DNA of 64,000 bases from Neobacillus driksii (GCF_013409995.1 NZ_JACCBX010000015.1:80457-144456); one strand, 5' to 3'. Positions 17,964 to 25,932 are shown, numbered from the stretch's first letter. Notes: generated by a model not told the origin, from the letters alone. A program made the numbers and translations.

Positions 17964-18800
17964 ATGCTTGCTGGCAATATCGAATATTACCAACCATCTA
18001 CCGTTAATGAAGCTGTTGAACAATTTTTCATCTTAAAGAAGGAAAACAAACTACCTATGTACTATGCCGGAGGGACCGAAATATTAACACTAGGCCGCCT
18101 CAATATTATTCATCCTGGTGCGATTATTGATATTAAGGCCATTAAAGAAACCCTCTCACACGAGTCTTATCAGGAGCATTTTATTTTCGGAGCCTCTCTC
18201 CCGCTTACTTATATTGAAGAAAAAAATATCTTCCCTTTACTAACACAAACATCTATGGAAATTGCTGACCATACAGCAAGGAATAAAATAACTATAGGTG
18301 GTAATGTGTGTGGGAATATTTTCTACCGTGAGGCTGTTCTCCCCTTTTTGCTATGCGATAGTACAGTGGTTGTAGCCGGAAAAGAAGGGCAAAAAACACA
18401 TCCCATTCAGGATATTTTTAATAAAACTTTTCAATTCGAGGAAGGGCAGTTTTTGATCCAGCTCCTCATAGAAAAAAAATATCTTACCTTACCGTTTATC
18501 ACGATCAAAAAGCGCCAGCAATGGGAGACCGGTTATCCCCTAATAACGGTAGCTTGTATAAAGATCGAAAATCAGTTACGTTTTGCCTTTAGCGGGCTAT
18601 GCCCCTTCCCCTTCCGTTCGCAAAAGGTGGAGACTGAACTCAACAATACGCTTTTACCTAAAGAGGAACGAATTAACCACGCAATCGAGCAACTCCCGAC
18701 TCCCGTACTGAATGATGTTGAAGGCTCAAAAGAGTACCGATTATTTGTGTTAAGGAACACATTAAAAGAGATGATTGTGGAAATGGAGGAAAAAGAATAA
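17964..18800 (+). CDS. pucC: Xanthine dehydrogenase-type FAD-binding subunit
   Basis: The 278-residue product has the FAD_binding_5 pattern YYQPSTVNEAVEQFFILKKE then YYAGGTEILTLGRL. HTARNKITIGGNVCGNIFYR corresponds to the family's second FAD contact (IRNxxTxGGNxxxxxP), and DSTVVVAG is also conserved. It transfers electrons from the 2Fe-2S subunit to NAD or another acceptor. The start follows the pucD stop with no gap, and the stop overlaps the pucE start by one base, indicating tight translational coupling. Confidence 0.87.
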   Translation: MLAGNIEYYQPSTVNEAVEQFFILKKENKLPMYYAGGTEILTLGRLNIIHPGAIIDIKAIKETLSHESYQEHFIFGASLPLTYIEEKNIFPLLTQTSMEIADHTARNKITIGGNVCGNIFYREAVLPFLLCDSTVVVAGKEGQKTHPIQDIFNKTFQFEEGQFLIQLLIEKKYLTLPFITIKKRQQWETGYPLITVACIKIENQLRFAFSGLCPFPFRSQKVETELNNTLLPKEERINHAIEQLPTPVLNDVEGSKEYRLFVLRNTLKEMIVEMEEKE

Positions 18801-19288
18801 TGCCCAATCCTTCCGCAAAGAAAATAAGTGTTTCACTGAATATTAATGGTGAAATGCGTCAGGTCGAAATACGACCTATCGACACTCTTCTATATGTTCT
18901 TCGTCATCACCTATCCCTAACAGGGGCAAAACCTGGATGTTTAAATGGGGATTGCGGTGCCTGTTCTGTGATGGTTAATGATAATGTATATAAATCATGC
19001 ATCATGCTCGCCATCGAGAGTGTTGGGTCAGCAATTACAACCGTTGAAGGGTTGAAGGATTCCCCGATCCAAAACGCATTCGTCAAACATTTTGCATTTC
19101 AGTGCGGTTATTGTACACCAGGGTTTATCATGAATTGCCAAGCACTCCTATTAAAACATCCACATCCAACCTATGAGGTAGTGAAAGAATGGTTATCTTC
19201 TAATATTTGTCGATGCACCTGTTATCAAGAAATAGAAGAAGCTATTTTTTCCGTTGTGGAAGGCCGTGTTGGCGGTACTTCTGAATAA
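18800..19288 (+). CDS. pucE: Xanthine dehydrogenase-type 2Fe-2S subunit
   Basis: The 162-residue protein has both iron-sulfur motifs: an N-terminal plant-ferredoxin cluster (KPGCLNGDCGACSVMVND, then KSC) and a C-terminal helical cluster (FQCGYCTPGFIMNCQALLLK and SNICRCTCYQEI). Length and spacing are normal for CoxS/XdhC-type subunits. It is the last gene of the hydroxylase operon and is followed by a clear terminator at 19318. No permease, urate gene or PucR-like regulator is adjacent. Confidence 0.9.
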   Translation: MPNPSAKKISVSLNINGEMRQVEIRPIDTLLYVLRHHLSLTGAKPGCLNGDCGACSVMVNDNVYKSCIMLAIESVGSAITTVEGLKDSPIQNAFVKHFAFQCGYCTPGFIMNCQALLLKHPHPTYEVVKEWLSSNICRCTCYQEIEEAIFSVVEGRVGGTSE

Positions 19289-19317
19289 TCTGTCAGCCTA
19301 TCTACTTAATTGACTTC

Positions 19318-19352
19318 AATGGACCGGATCTTTTTACTCGGTCCATTTTTTT
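19318..19352 (+). terminator. Terminator of the hydroxylase operon
   Basis: AATGGACCG and CGGTCCATT pair around GATCTTTTTACT, followed by TTTTTT. Confidence 0.85.
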
Positions 19353-19489
19353 ACGCCACTTATTGAATATCATCTTAATTAGACCGTAGACATTCATCTG
19401 AAAAAATTCCACCCATTAGGACAATGGCCTAAGAATAGTAATTTATCCCGAATACACTACTTGTGAATACAGAGGAGGGATAAAATTAA

Positions 19490-19876
19490 ATGAATGTAGA
19501 GATGCAAGAACATCAACATTTAATTGGCGATCAGATGGTAGATCCTAATGATTCTAGATTTGGTCATCATGGCTTTGGTCATGGATTCGGTCATCATGGC
19601 TTTGGTCATGGATTCGGTCATCATGGATTCGGTCATGGATTTGGTTTTGGGCGTCCATTTGGTTTTGGTAGATTTGGTTTTGGGCGTCCGTTCGGCTTTG
19701 GCAGATTTGGTTTTGGGCGACCATTCGGTTTCGGATTTGGGCGGCCGTTCGGCTTTGGATTTGGCGGTCCGTTCTTAGGAGGAGTGCTAGGTGGGTTACT
19801 TGGCAGCGCTCTAATTGGTCCATGGGGCTATGGCTATCCATATTATGATTATGGTTATGGCTATCCATTCTATTAA
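19490..19876 (+). CDS. Glycine/phenylalanine/histidine-rich repeat protein, probably spore coat
   Basis: The 128-residue product has a short acidic head (MNVEMQEHQHLIGDQMVDPN), then three copies of an FGHHGFGHG-type unit (DNA 19558-19638), then FGFGRPFGFGR units (about 19636-19770), a hydrophobic GGVLGGLLGSALIG patch and a Tyr-rich end (YPYYDYGYGYPFY). GAGGAGGG precedes the ATG. Low-complexity Gly/Tyr/His proteins of this size are common in Bacillus spore coats, and the next three genes are also spore-type. Repeat copy number is probably variable between strains. The assignment is from composition and context only. Confidence 0.7.
   Translation: MNVEMQEHQHLIGDQMVDPNDSRFGHHGFGHGFGHHGFGHGFGHHGFGHGFGFGRPFGFGRFGFGRPFGFGRFGFGRPFGFGFGRPFGFGFGGPFLGGVLGGLLGSALIGPWGYGYPYYDYGYGYPFY
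19558..19770 (+). repeat. In-frame tandem repeats within the glycine-rich gene
   Basis: Near-perfect 27-bp units encoding FGHHGFGHG come first. They are followed by units of about 33 bp encoding FGFGRPFGFGR with drifting copies. These are prone to slippage. Confidence 0.85.
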
Positions 19877-19928
19877 TATAGACTTTTAAAAGTAAACCTG
19901 GGTTTTCTTTGCTTAGTTGAAAAAGGTC

Positions 19929-19970
19929 TAAGGCCAGTGTCATCCTTTGTTGGATGTATTGGCCTTTTTT
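19929..19970 (+). terminator. Terminator after the glycine-rich gene
   Basis: AAGGCCAGTGTCATCC pairs with GGATGTATTGGCCTT and is followed by TTTTTT. Confidence 0.9.
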
Positions 19971-20072
19971 AATAGCCTGTGTTTTCAGGACTTTAGAAAA
20001 ACTCTGGTGTCATTTAGGCAAGTATACGCATACGCTATTTACAAAATTGCTACCTAGAATGAGGGAGAAGTT

Positions 20073-20327
20073 ATGCCATCTATAGTCATTAATTTATATA
20101 ATTTCAAAATAAATAGCATTTCTGGAAACGGCTCTGTAACCATTGGTGAAGCTTCACATAATAGTCATACTGCAAAGAGCAAAGTACAGGGAGTTAACTC
20201 GTCATATGGCGATATGTCCCCTACTGAAGCCAATTTGCAAAATATCCTGATTGATCCAGACGTAAACGATATGACCGATATCGGGAATTCCGATAGTACC
20301 AACATAGGAAGAGTCCCAGGTTTCTAA
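20073..20327 (+). CDS. GerPF/GerPA-like spore protein 1
   Basis: An 84-residue protein, MPSIVINLYNFKINSISGNG, then SVTIGEASHNSHTAKSKVQG. Its N-terminal MPS-I/V start and the SVTIGE/HNSHTA pattern relate it to the GerPF/GerPA-type proteins that help nutrients pass the spore coat. It is paralogous to the next gene over its whole length (shared IGxxxHNSHTAxSK, GDxSPT, DPDVND/DTDVSD). GAGGGAG precedes the ATG. It is expected to be expressed late in the mother cell, but no sigma-K promoter was confirmed. Confidence 0.75.
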   Translation: MPSIVINLYNFKINSISGNGSVTIGEASHNSHTAKSKVQGVNSSYGDMSPTEANLQNILIDPDVNDMTDIGNSDSTNIGRVPGF

Positions 20328-20348
20328 ACTAGAGAGGGAGAGGAAATC

Positions 20349-20591
20349 ATGCCTTATCAGATTAATATTTTCAATATAAAGGTCAATGGAGCAAATCAGA
20401 ATGGGAATATTGATATTGGCCCAACTGTTCATAATAGCCACACTGCGAATAGTAAATTTATTGGTGCAAATTTTTCTCTAGGAGATTTTTCACCAACTTT
20501 TTCACAAATGAACTCAGGAATGCTTGATACTGACGTAAGTGACCAAGATCAAATTGCCAATCCATCCATGCCCATTGCTAATCAAGTATAA
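20349..20591 (+). CDS. GerPF/GerPA-like spore protein 2
   Basis: An 80-residue paralogue of the preceding gene, 21 bases downstream. It reads MPYQINIFNIKVNGANQNGN, then HNSHTANSK and DTDVSDQDQIANP; the DVSDQDQI ending is typical of GerPF/GerPA. AGAGGGAGAGG precedes the ATG. The pair arose by tandem duplication and is co-transcribed with the Hsp20-like gene. A role in spore coat permeability or germination is inferred. Confidence 0.78.
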   Translation: MPYQINIFNIKVNGANQNGNIDIGPTVHNSHTANSKFIGANFSLGDFSPTFSQMNSGMLDTDVSDQDQIANPSMPIANQV

Positions 20592-20612
20592 AAGGAGCCA
20601 GGAGGGTAAATC

Positions 20613-21044
20613 ATGGACATTGAAAAAATAAGAAAATGGATGGAAATAACCAATGAATATAAACAAAGTGATTTTTGGAGCAGTGTTTTAAATCAACAGC
20701 TCCCAAAAGAATTTTCCACCCGAACTTCTGATGTTGATGTACCCAAACATGATATCTATCAAAATGATACAACCATCTGTATTCTTGTAGAATTACCCGG
20801 TATCCAAGTGAACAATCTAATATTTAATTTAATATCAAAAAGCCGGATTTCTATAAAAACCAATGTCGTCCCGCCTATTTCAAACGAACTTGCAATGAAG
20901 CAGGAAAGATATTATGGGGAAATTAGCTTTGAAATAGATTTACCTGAGCCAACAGAGGCGCATTTATTAACGGTCCAATATCAAGATGGACTCCTTTACA
21001 TCAGTTATCCAAGACAGATAGAACAGATAAATGTAAATATCTAA
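20613..21044 (+). CDS. Hsp20/alpha-crystallin-like protein (spore-type)
   Basis: The 143-residue product has an N-terminal helical part (MDIEKIRKWMEITNEYKQSD) and an alpha-crystallin-like domain from about residue 45: DIYQNDTTICILVELPGIQV, YYGEISFEIDLPE, and LLTVQYQDGLLYISYP (ending A.Y.dGvL.I..P). AGGAGG lies before the ATG. It resembles the CotM/CotP-type small heat-shock proteins of spore coats. Position directly after the two GerP-like genes supports a spore-coat assembly role. Confidence 0.75.
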   Translation: MDIEKIRKWMEITNEYKQSDFWSSVLNQQLPKEFSTRTSDVDVPKHDIYQNDTTICILVELPGIQVNNLIFNLISKSRISIKTNVVPPISNELAMKQERYYGEISFEIDLPEPTEAHLLTVQYQDGLLYISYPRQIEQINVNI

Positions 21045-21213
21045 CATCAAATAATTGCCTAAACTTACTTCACTTACTATTATCCACAACTACAGTTCTG
21101 CCTCTCTAAACAACGCTCTTTGCCTTCTTAGCTATTAAATACTGTTAAAAGCTAAGAAAAATACCGATTTAGCAAGTTATGAATCTAGCCTTTCGCTATT
21201 TGAAGGTCGTCAG

Positions 21214-21357
21214 TTAGGGGGGGGCACCTATTTTTTTAGCCACAGGGATTTCTTCATAAACACCTTGTGTAATTGTTGGTTCGGTGTATCTCCTATCCTT
21301 GATCAACTGTGCAATGAATCTAGCATCTTCATATCGTTTTCGTCGGTAAGTTGTCAT
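21214..21357 (-). CDS. Short unknown ORF ending in a poly-C/poly-G tract
   Basis: ATG 21357, with AAGGAAC just ahead, encodes MTTYRRKRYEDARFIAQLIK, then DRRYTEPTITQGVYEEIPVA and a stop right after an eight-base homopolymer (plus-strand G run at 21217-21224). The sequence looks coding but is only 47 residues, and the homopolymer suggests slippage or truncation. No family is recognised. Confidence 0.3.
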   Translation of the reverse strand: MTTYRRKRYEDARFIAQLIKDRRYTEPTITQGVYEEIPVAKKIGAPP

Positions 21358-21415
21358 CAAGTTCCTTCGTTTTCTTAAAAATTACTTCTAATGTATTTAT
21401 CAACTGTAAAATAAC

Positions 21416-21577
21416 TTATTGGTACGAAATCTCCTTCGTTTCGTGGAAGAAGACAGTGAGTAACACGAGCGATACTAAACCAACTGGTAAATTAATATAG
21501 AAAATCCAACGCCAGCTGATTTGATCGACAAAGAATCCACCTACTAAAGGACCAAGGAGACCTGCAATTCCCCAGAC
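21416..21577 (-). pseudogene. Fragment of a DHA2-type MFS drug transporter
   Basis: The minus frame encodes SVWGIAGLLGPLVGGFFVDQ, then ISWRWIFYINLPVGLVSLVL and FFHETKEI. This is the conserved helix-5 motif and following segment of EmrB/QacA-like 14-span transporters. Only about 50 residues remain. The match stops at about 21575, exactly where the MarR gene begins on the other strand. It is therefore a remnant left by a deletion or recombination. Confidence 0.8.
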
Positions 21578-21579
21578 TG

Positions 21580-22011
21580 ATGGAAAATATAAAAACAAAC
21601 ATAACGTTAGATTTCTTAAGGGTATCCAATCTTTTATGCAGATATGGTGCAAAAATGGTTGCAGATGTAGGTCTTACTAGTATACAGCAATGGGTTATTC
21701 TTAGAACAATAATAGAAAAAGGTGATATATCAATTGGTGAATTAAAGGAAGAAACACTCGTAACCAAACAAAATATGACAGGTATGATAAATCGCCTCCA
21801 GCAGGCAAATTTAGTTACTTTATTTTCAGATCCTGAAGATAAAAGACGTACACGTGTGAGGGTGACAGAAGAAGGACAACAAGTTTATCAGCAATTAAGT
21901 TCCTCACGAAATGAATTTAATAGCAAATCTTATAGTATTTACAATGAACAAGAAATAATCGTATTAAGTAATTTACTTAGTCGACTCGTTGATCACTTAA
22001 AAGAAAGCTAA
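21580..22011 (+). CDS. MarR-family transcriptional regulator
   Basis: A 143-residue winged-helix protein. It has an N-terminal helix (LDFLRVSNLLCRYGAKMVAD), a recognition region (SIGELKEETLVTKQNMTGMI, then NRLQQANLVTLFSDPEDKRR), the wing and LTEEG-like VTEEGQQVY. It begins immediately at the edge of the MFS fragment, with no ribosome site visible before ATG 21580. Its own promoter or first codons may have been lost. The likely original target, a drug transporter, is inferred only from the fragment next door. Confidence 0.8.
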   Translation: MENIKTNITLDFLRVSNLLCRYGAKMVADVGLTSIQQWVILRTIIEKGDISIGELKEETLVTKQNMTGMINRLQQANLVTLFSDPEDKRRTRVRVTEEGQQVYQQLSSSRNEFNSKSYSIYNEQEIIVLSNLLSRLVDHLKES

Positions 22012-22052
22012 TTTTTCAATTTAGTGCAGTTTCTCTATAAATCGCTTATACA

Positions 22053-22092
22053 AAAAAAATGAGTGACAAATTTAGAATCTGACACTCATTTA
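22053..22092. terminator. Convergent-gene terminator
   Basis: AAATGAGTG and CACTCATTT form the outer stem of a hairpin between the convergent MarR and SEDS genes. A-rich sequence on one side and T-rich on the other allow use in both directions. Confidence 0.65.
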
Positions 22093-22148
22093 AGTTATTT
22101 TTATAATTTTTCTATACTTAAGGGAATCCGTTAAGAGTTCTTCTTTTT

Positions 22149-23417
22149 TTAACTATTCCATAACAAATCTTTACGGCGGTAAACACTTAACACTGACCCT
22201 ATTAATATCGCATTAAGTAAAGTTGGCATTAAACCGTAACTAATGAAAGGCAGTGACATTGAAGTCATAGGGAATAATCCCAAGGCCATACCGATATTAC
22301 TAACGAGCTGGATACCATAAAGGGCAACCCCGCCAATAAGAAGCAGTTGTCCATAAGATTCTTTAATCTTTGGTTGGATCACCATCATCCTAGCTGCAAA
22401 CAGTAGGAGAATTACAGCCAGTAAAACGCCAAAAATCCAGCCATAGTAATAGGTAAAGCTTACAAAAACAAAATTCGTACGTGCTTCTGGTATGAACTCT
22501 TTGGTCCCTGTCACACCAAACCAGCCAGCCTTTGACATGAGTTCCTGAATCCGAAGGATGATATATCCTTCCGTGTCTGCGTACTTCTCTGGATTAAAAA
22601 ACGCCAGAAGTCTTACAATCTGATAGGGCTTAATGAATGGCCAAACCAATAAGGCCGTCAACATAATGGTTCCAAGTGTACCAACAGAAATCATCCATTT
22701 AACCTTTTTACTGAATTGGCTCCACCAAAGCATCACGAACACCATCACTGAATATAAGTAGATGGTTGAAATACTCGGTAAGGCAAGAAATAGCAGGATT
22801 GGGCTTAAAAACAATAATAAAGAATGCCAAACTCTTAATTTTTCATTATTGAAAAATGAAGCCCAAGCAAGATAGAAGAATGGCAATGCCATTAGACTTT
22901 CAATGGTAATTGGCCCAAGCTTTATTAGCCTCAGTCCATTTATCATAGTGTTTGAGAAAAAAGCCAAGATGAATAGCAGCAACATCCCGATTGTGTAAAA
23001 AAGCCAGCCGTGCCTTTTCCACTTTCGGTAATCTACCAGCATGACTCCCACTGTTGCAGCGCCCCCAAGAAAGGCAATGAGAATCTTATATATGATAAAG
23101 TACGTGTCTTTCATATAACCGAGAGAGAACATAGGCAGGAAGCTTAAACCAGTGGATATGGCTAGAAGAAGAATTAGCCACCAGTCTACCTTAGGACGGT
23201 GCAGCTTGTTCATCTGCATTCCTAATTTAGTTGGATTCCCCATTTGTTCAACAGCTTTTTCCTCTGCTTCGCTTTCTGATAATCCTCTTTCCAGCCATAT
23301 CCTTTTTGCTTCCTTTAAGTGATAATTTAATTCGTTCGCAACATAGTTTTTTACTTCCTTTGACCGGATTTGATTGGTTACCTCATTTAGAAAAATCTGT
23401 TTTCTATTGTTTGTCAC
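22149..23417 (-). CDS. SEDS-family (FtsW/RodA/SpoVE-like) membrane protein with permease-prefix domain
   Basis: The 422-residue protein has a soluble N-terminal domain (about residues 1-75: ELNYHLKEAKRIWLERGLSE, EAVEQMGNPTKLG-like) of the kind called a permease prefix. About ten membrane segments follow, and the C-terminal SEDS signature is MTSMSLPFISYGLMPTLLNA, then SVYRRKDL. In FtsW/RodA the loop reads TDxIF with an essential Asp for glycan polymerisation. Here the equivalent is EARTNFVFVSFTYYYGW, placing Asn 315 (codon 22473-22475) at that position. It may thus be a non-catalytic SEDS paralogue. It overlaps the PadR-like gene by 4 bases. Confidence 0.82.
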   Translation of the reverse strand: MTNNRKQIFLNEVTNQIRSKEVKNYVANELNYHLKEAKRIWLERGLSESEAEEKAVEQMGNPTKLGMQMNKLHRPKVDWWLILLLAISTGLSFLPMFSLGYMKDTYFIIYKILIAFLGGAATVGVMLVDYRKWKRHGWLFYTIGMLLLFILAFFSNTMINGLRLIKLGPITIESLMALPFFYLAWASFFNNEKLRVWHSLLLFLSPILLFLALPSISTIYLYSVMVFVMLWWSQFSKKVKWMISVGTLGTIMLTALLVWPFIKPYQIVRLLAFFNPEKYADTEGYIILRIQELMSKAGWFGVTGTKEFIPEARTNFVFVSFTYYYGWIFGVLLAVILLLFAARMMVIQPKIKESYGQLLLIGGVALYGIQLVSNIGMALGLFPMTSMSLPFISYGLMPTLLNAILIGSVLSVYRRKDLLWNS

Positions 23418-23833
23418 TGAACACTCACCCCCTCTAATAATTCCTTTAAAACCATCCGGTGTTTTGTTCGTTTTTGCTCGGCTTTGTTCAATAATTTCCT
23501 GCCTTTATCCACTAACCAATAATATTTAGCTCCTGAATCATCCCAGTTTGTTTGAATACAGCCAGACTGCTCTAAACGGTGCAGCAGGGTATACAAAAAT
23601 CCTTCGTTATTTTCGAATTTCTGAATTCCCCGGCCCCGAAGCAGCCCTGTTAACTCATGTCCTGTTTTTTCTTGAACTAGAAGCTGCATGACTGCCAGCA
23701 GAATATCCTCATCACTTTCTTCCTGTTGGCTAATTTTTTTGCGTACTGAGTTATGATGTTGATCAGAAAAATTCAAGTCAGCAAATGTTCTCTTATCCAT
23801 TACTCTCTTTAGGTTTTTTAAACGATCCTCCAC
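23414..23833 (-). CDS. PadR-like winged-helix protein with anti-sigma-like N-terminal segment
   Basis: The 139-residue product begins MEDRLKNLKRVMDKRTFADL and FSDQHHNSVRKKI. That segment matches the N-terminus of the anti-sigma factor at 8591-9904 in length and pattern (xEDRLxNLKxxMDxxxxxDxxF). From about residue 43 a PadR winged helix follows: ILLAVMQLLVQEKTGHELTG, then GFLYTLLHRLEQSGCIQTNW and YYWLVDKGRKLL. No membrane segment is present. It sits between an ECF sigma gene (2 bases away) and the SEDS gene (4-base overlap). It may bind the sigma factor and DNA, a combination inferred here. Confidence 0.75.
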   Translation of the reverse strand: MEDRLKNLKRVMDKRTFADLNFSDQHHNSVRKKISQQEESDEDILLAVMQLLVQEKTGHELTGLLRGRGIQKFENNEGFLYTLLHRLEQSGCIQTNWDDSGAKYYWLVDKGRKLLNKAEQKRTKHRMVLKELLEGVSVQ

Positions 23834-23835
23834 CG

Positions 23836-24369
23836 TTATTCCTCCAATCGTTCTTTTAGAAGCTCCTTAGCACGTCGTAATCTGGTTTTAACTGTATTAA
23901 CGCCTGTTTCAGTAACCGCAGCAATTTCCTTGATTGGCAGTTCTTCATAGTAGAAAAGGTAAATTACCTCCCTATATTTAATTGGAAGTGTCATAATCGC
24001 AGAGATTAATTCATCATCCTCTTCCCTTTGAATCACCTTCTGCTCTACTAGTTCCTTTTTGGTACCGTTAATCGGAAATTCTTCGCCGGCTATGACCACG
24101 TTCTTTTGGTACCAGCTTCTATGGAAATCTTTACAATGATTAATGGCAATCCGCCACAACCAAGTTCTCAATTTTGCTTTCCCGCTATATGTATGGAGGT
24201 TTTTATAGCATTTAACAAAAATATCTTGAGTTAAATCCTCCGCAATCGCTTGATTATTTGCATAGGAATACGCCAGCTGCAAAATCTCTTGTCCGTACTG
24301 ATTCATGATTTCATCAATGATGTGTTCTTTATCTTCTATGGCAATTCCACCGATTATCATCTCTTCCAC
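23836..24369 (-). CDS. ECF-type RNA polymerase sigma factor
   Basis: The likely start is GTG 24369, since GGAG lies 8 bases upstream; ATG 24360 is the alternative. Region 2 shows ILQLAYSYANNQAIAEDLTQ then DIFVKCYKNLHTYSGKAKLR and TWLWRIAINHCKDF. Region 4 shows LPIKYREVIYLFYYEELPIK, EIAAVTETGVNTVKTRLRRA and KELLKERLEE. It heads a three-gene operon with the PadR-like and SEDS genes. It resembles the first ECF sigma in this window (9894-10445) over regions 2 and 4. Confidence 0.9.
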   Translation of the reverse strand: MEEMIIGGIAIEDKEHIIDEIMNQYGQEILQLAYSYANNQAIAEDLTQDIFVKCYKNLHTYSGKAKLRTWLWRIAINHCKDFHRSWYQKNVVIAGEEFPINGTKKELVEQKVIQREEDDELISAIMTLPIKYREVIYLFYYEELPIKEIAAVTETGVNTVKTRLRRAKELLKERLEE

Positions 24370-24440
24370 TACCTTCACTCCTTCCTATACTTAGACGATG
24401 TGACCTGTTAGGAAGTTTTTAAGATCTTTCTTTTTCCAAA

Positions 24441-24484
24441 AAAAGAAGCCTAGAATAAGTTAACCTTATCCTAAAGCTTCTTTG
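24441..24484 (-). terminator. Terminator of ybaK
   Basis: AGAAGCCTAGAATAAG and CTTATCCTAAAGCTTCT pair, and a minus-strand TTTTTTGG follows. Confidence 0.8.
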
Positions 24485-24534
24485 TATGATTTACTCGGTT
24501 TAACGAACGCAAGAGAAGAATATTAATTTGTTTT

Positions 24535-25035
24535 TTAACCAACCTTCTTTTCTTGCTCAGAATCTTCCCAACCTTTACAAACATCGACCCATTCTTTTGC
24601 ATATGAATAGCGATAAATCTCTTCATTCGTTAGTTCAATCGCTGAATTGGTGCTGCCACATGCCGGGAAAAGTGTATCAAACCTTTTCATGGAAACATCA
24701 AGGTAAACATCTAGTTCATTTTTTAATCCGAATGGGCAAACTCCACCGATTGCATGGCCCGTCTGCTCCAGCACTTCTTCCGGAGTCAGCATTCTGGCCT
24801 TGAACCCAAAGGTATGACGAAATTTCTTGTTATCAATTTTCACATCTCCGGCAGCAACAATCAAAAGGGCTTTTTCCCCTTCTCCTCTAAAAGATAAAGT
24901 TTTTGCTATGCGGGCCGGAATCACTCCTATTGTTTCGGCTGCTAAATCCACTGTTGCGCTTGATGTGTCAAATTCCATCACATCTTGTTCTTTGTTCCAT
25001 TGCCTAAAATGGGCTTTTACACTTTCAATTGACAT
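24535..25035 (-). CDS. YbaK/EbsC-family aminoacyl-tRNA deacylase-like protein
   Basis: ATG 25035 is preferred (AAAGGA 8-10 bases upstream). The roughly 166-residue protein matches the YbaK/ProX editing fold: SSATVDLAAETIGVIPARIA then KTLSF, LLIVAAGDVKIDNKKF, and IGGVCPFGLKNELDVYLD, where the Lys and the GGVxPFG loop form the pocket. Family members hydrolyse misacylated tRNA, such as Cys-tRNA(Pro). It is transcribed alone with a terminator. The C-terminal tail (SEQEKKVG) is charged. Confidence 0.88.
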   Translation of the reverse strand: MSIESVKAHFRQWNKEQDVMEFDTSSATVDLAAETIGVIPARIAKTLSFRGEGEKALLIVAAGDVKIDNKKFRHTFGFKARMLTPEEVLEQTGHAIGGVCPFGLKNELDVYLDVSMKRFDTLFPACGSTNSAIELTNEEIYRYSYAKEWVDVCKGWEDSEQEKKVG

Positions 25036-25167
25036 CCTGTCCATCCTTTCCTGCTTGCTATTATGGAAAATAATAACACACTTTAGTTAGGAAAAGCGAA
25101 AAGATGCTCATGCCCGAATCATACTTAATGGTTCCTGAACATCCATCATCTTGACTCTGTATTTAAA

Positions 25168-25847
25168 TTACAATTCACGATTCGTACTATGTACACAGAC
25201 GAAATCATGCATTCTATTCATAATAACCTTCAGCGCTTCTATCGTCGCTACTATGTCACCATTCACCTCTAAACTATGATTGGCATTGGAATAACTAACG
25301 TACTTATTAGCTTATTAGTCTCAAGTATAGAAATTCGTGCCTGCAGATAATGTTGATCCTGGTCACCGATGACACAAAGAGATGGAATATTTGTTTTAAG
25401 CAGCGTATCAAAAACGAGATTTTCCTTCAATAAAGGCGTTAACCAAATACCAATTGGCAGATTGATAAATTTCTTTTCCGCCCATTCCATTGCCATCGGG
25501 ATAGTACCAATTGACTTACTGAGCAAGAAGCACTTTTCATAAATAGTATCTATTAAAACTTCACCTACTACCGTTCTAACATCCTCATACATCCAATGCT
25601 CTTGCTCCGTTTTGTTAAGCTTGACAAAATGTTTACTTTTAATAAAGTTATAATTGATATGCAAAATATCTACACCATTTTCTGCAAATAAATTCGTAGC
25701 ATAATGGAACAGCGGTTGTTGTGTGGAATAGCTGATTCCTGGGAGCATAATGCATATGCTATTATTTCGCTGCTTACTGCGAATCCATAAAAATGGAATG
25801 GTTGAGTACTCATTTCTTACTACTTCATCTTCAATTAATTCATACAT
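25168..25847 (-). pseudogene. Alpha/beta-hydrolase gene with a one-base deletion near its end
   Basis: ATG 25847 has GAGGTG 7 bases ahead. The frame encodes ICIMLPGISYSTQQPLFHYA, LLSKSIGTIPMAMEWAEKKF (nucleophile region with Ser) and IPSLCVIGDQDQHY (Asp region). It then stops early at 25269 with VIPMPIIV. Adding one A in CCAATGCC restores VIPNANHSLEVNGDIVATIE, where ANHSLE supplies the catalytic His, and runs to TAA at 25168. The current frame therefore lacks the catalytic His. The cause is mutation or a sequencing error. The substrate is unknown. Confidence 0.8.
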
Positions 25848-25932
25848 AAGGGACACCTCACTTAATCGTTAGTGTTATTCTATGCGTTTTATAAAATATC
25901 CTTTAATTACTAGTGAAAGAGGTAGTTTAATT

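Noticed and set aside
19558..19770. Direct repeats resembling a CRISPR array
   Set aside because: Units are contiguous multiples of three within one reading frame, with no unique spacers and no cas genes. They are coding repeats.
19554..19943. Long antisense ORF across the glycine-rich gene
   Set aside because: Open only because of the repetitive sequence on the other strand. Composition (Gln/Arg/His repeats) is a shadow of the repeats.
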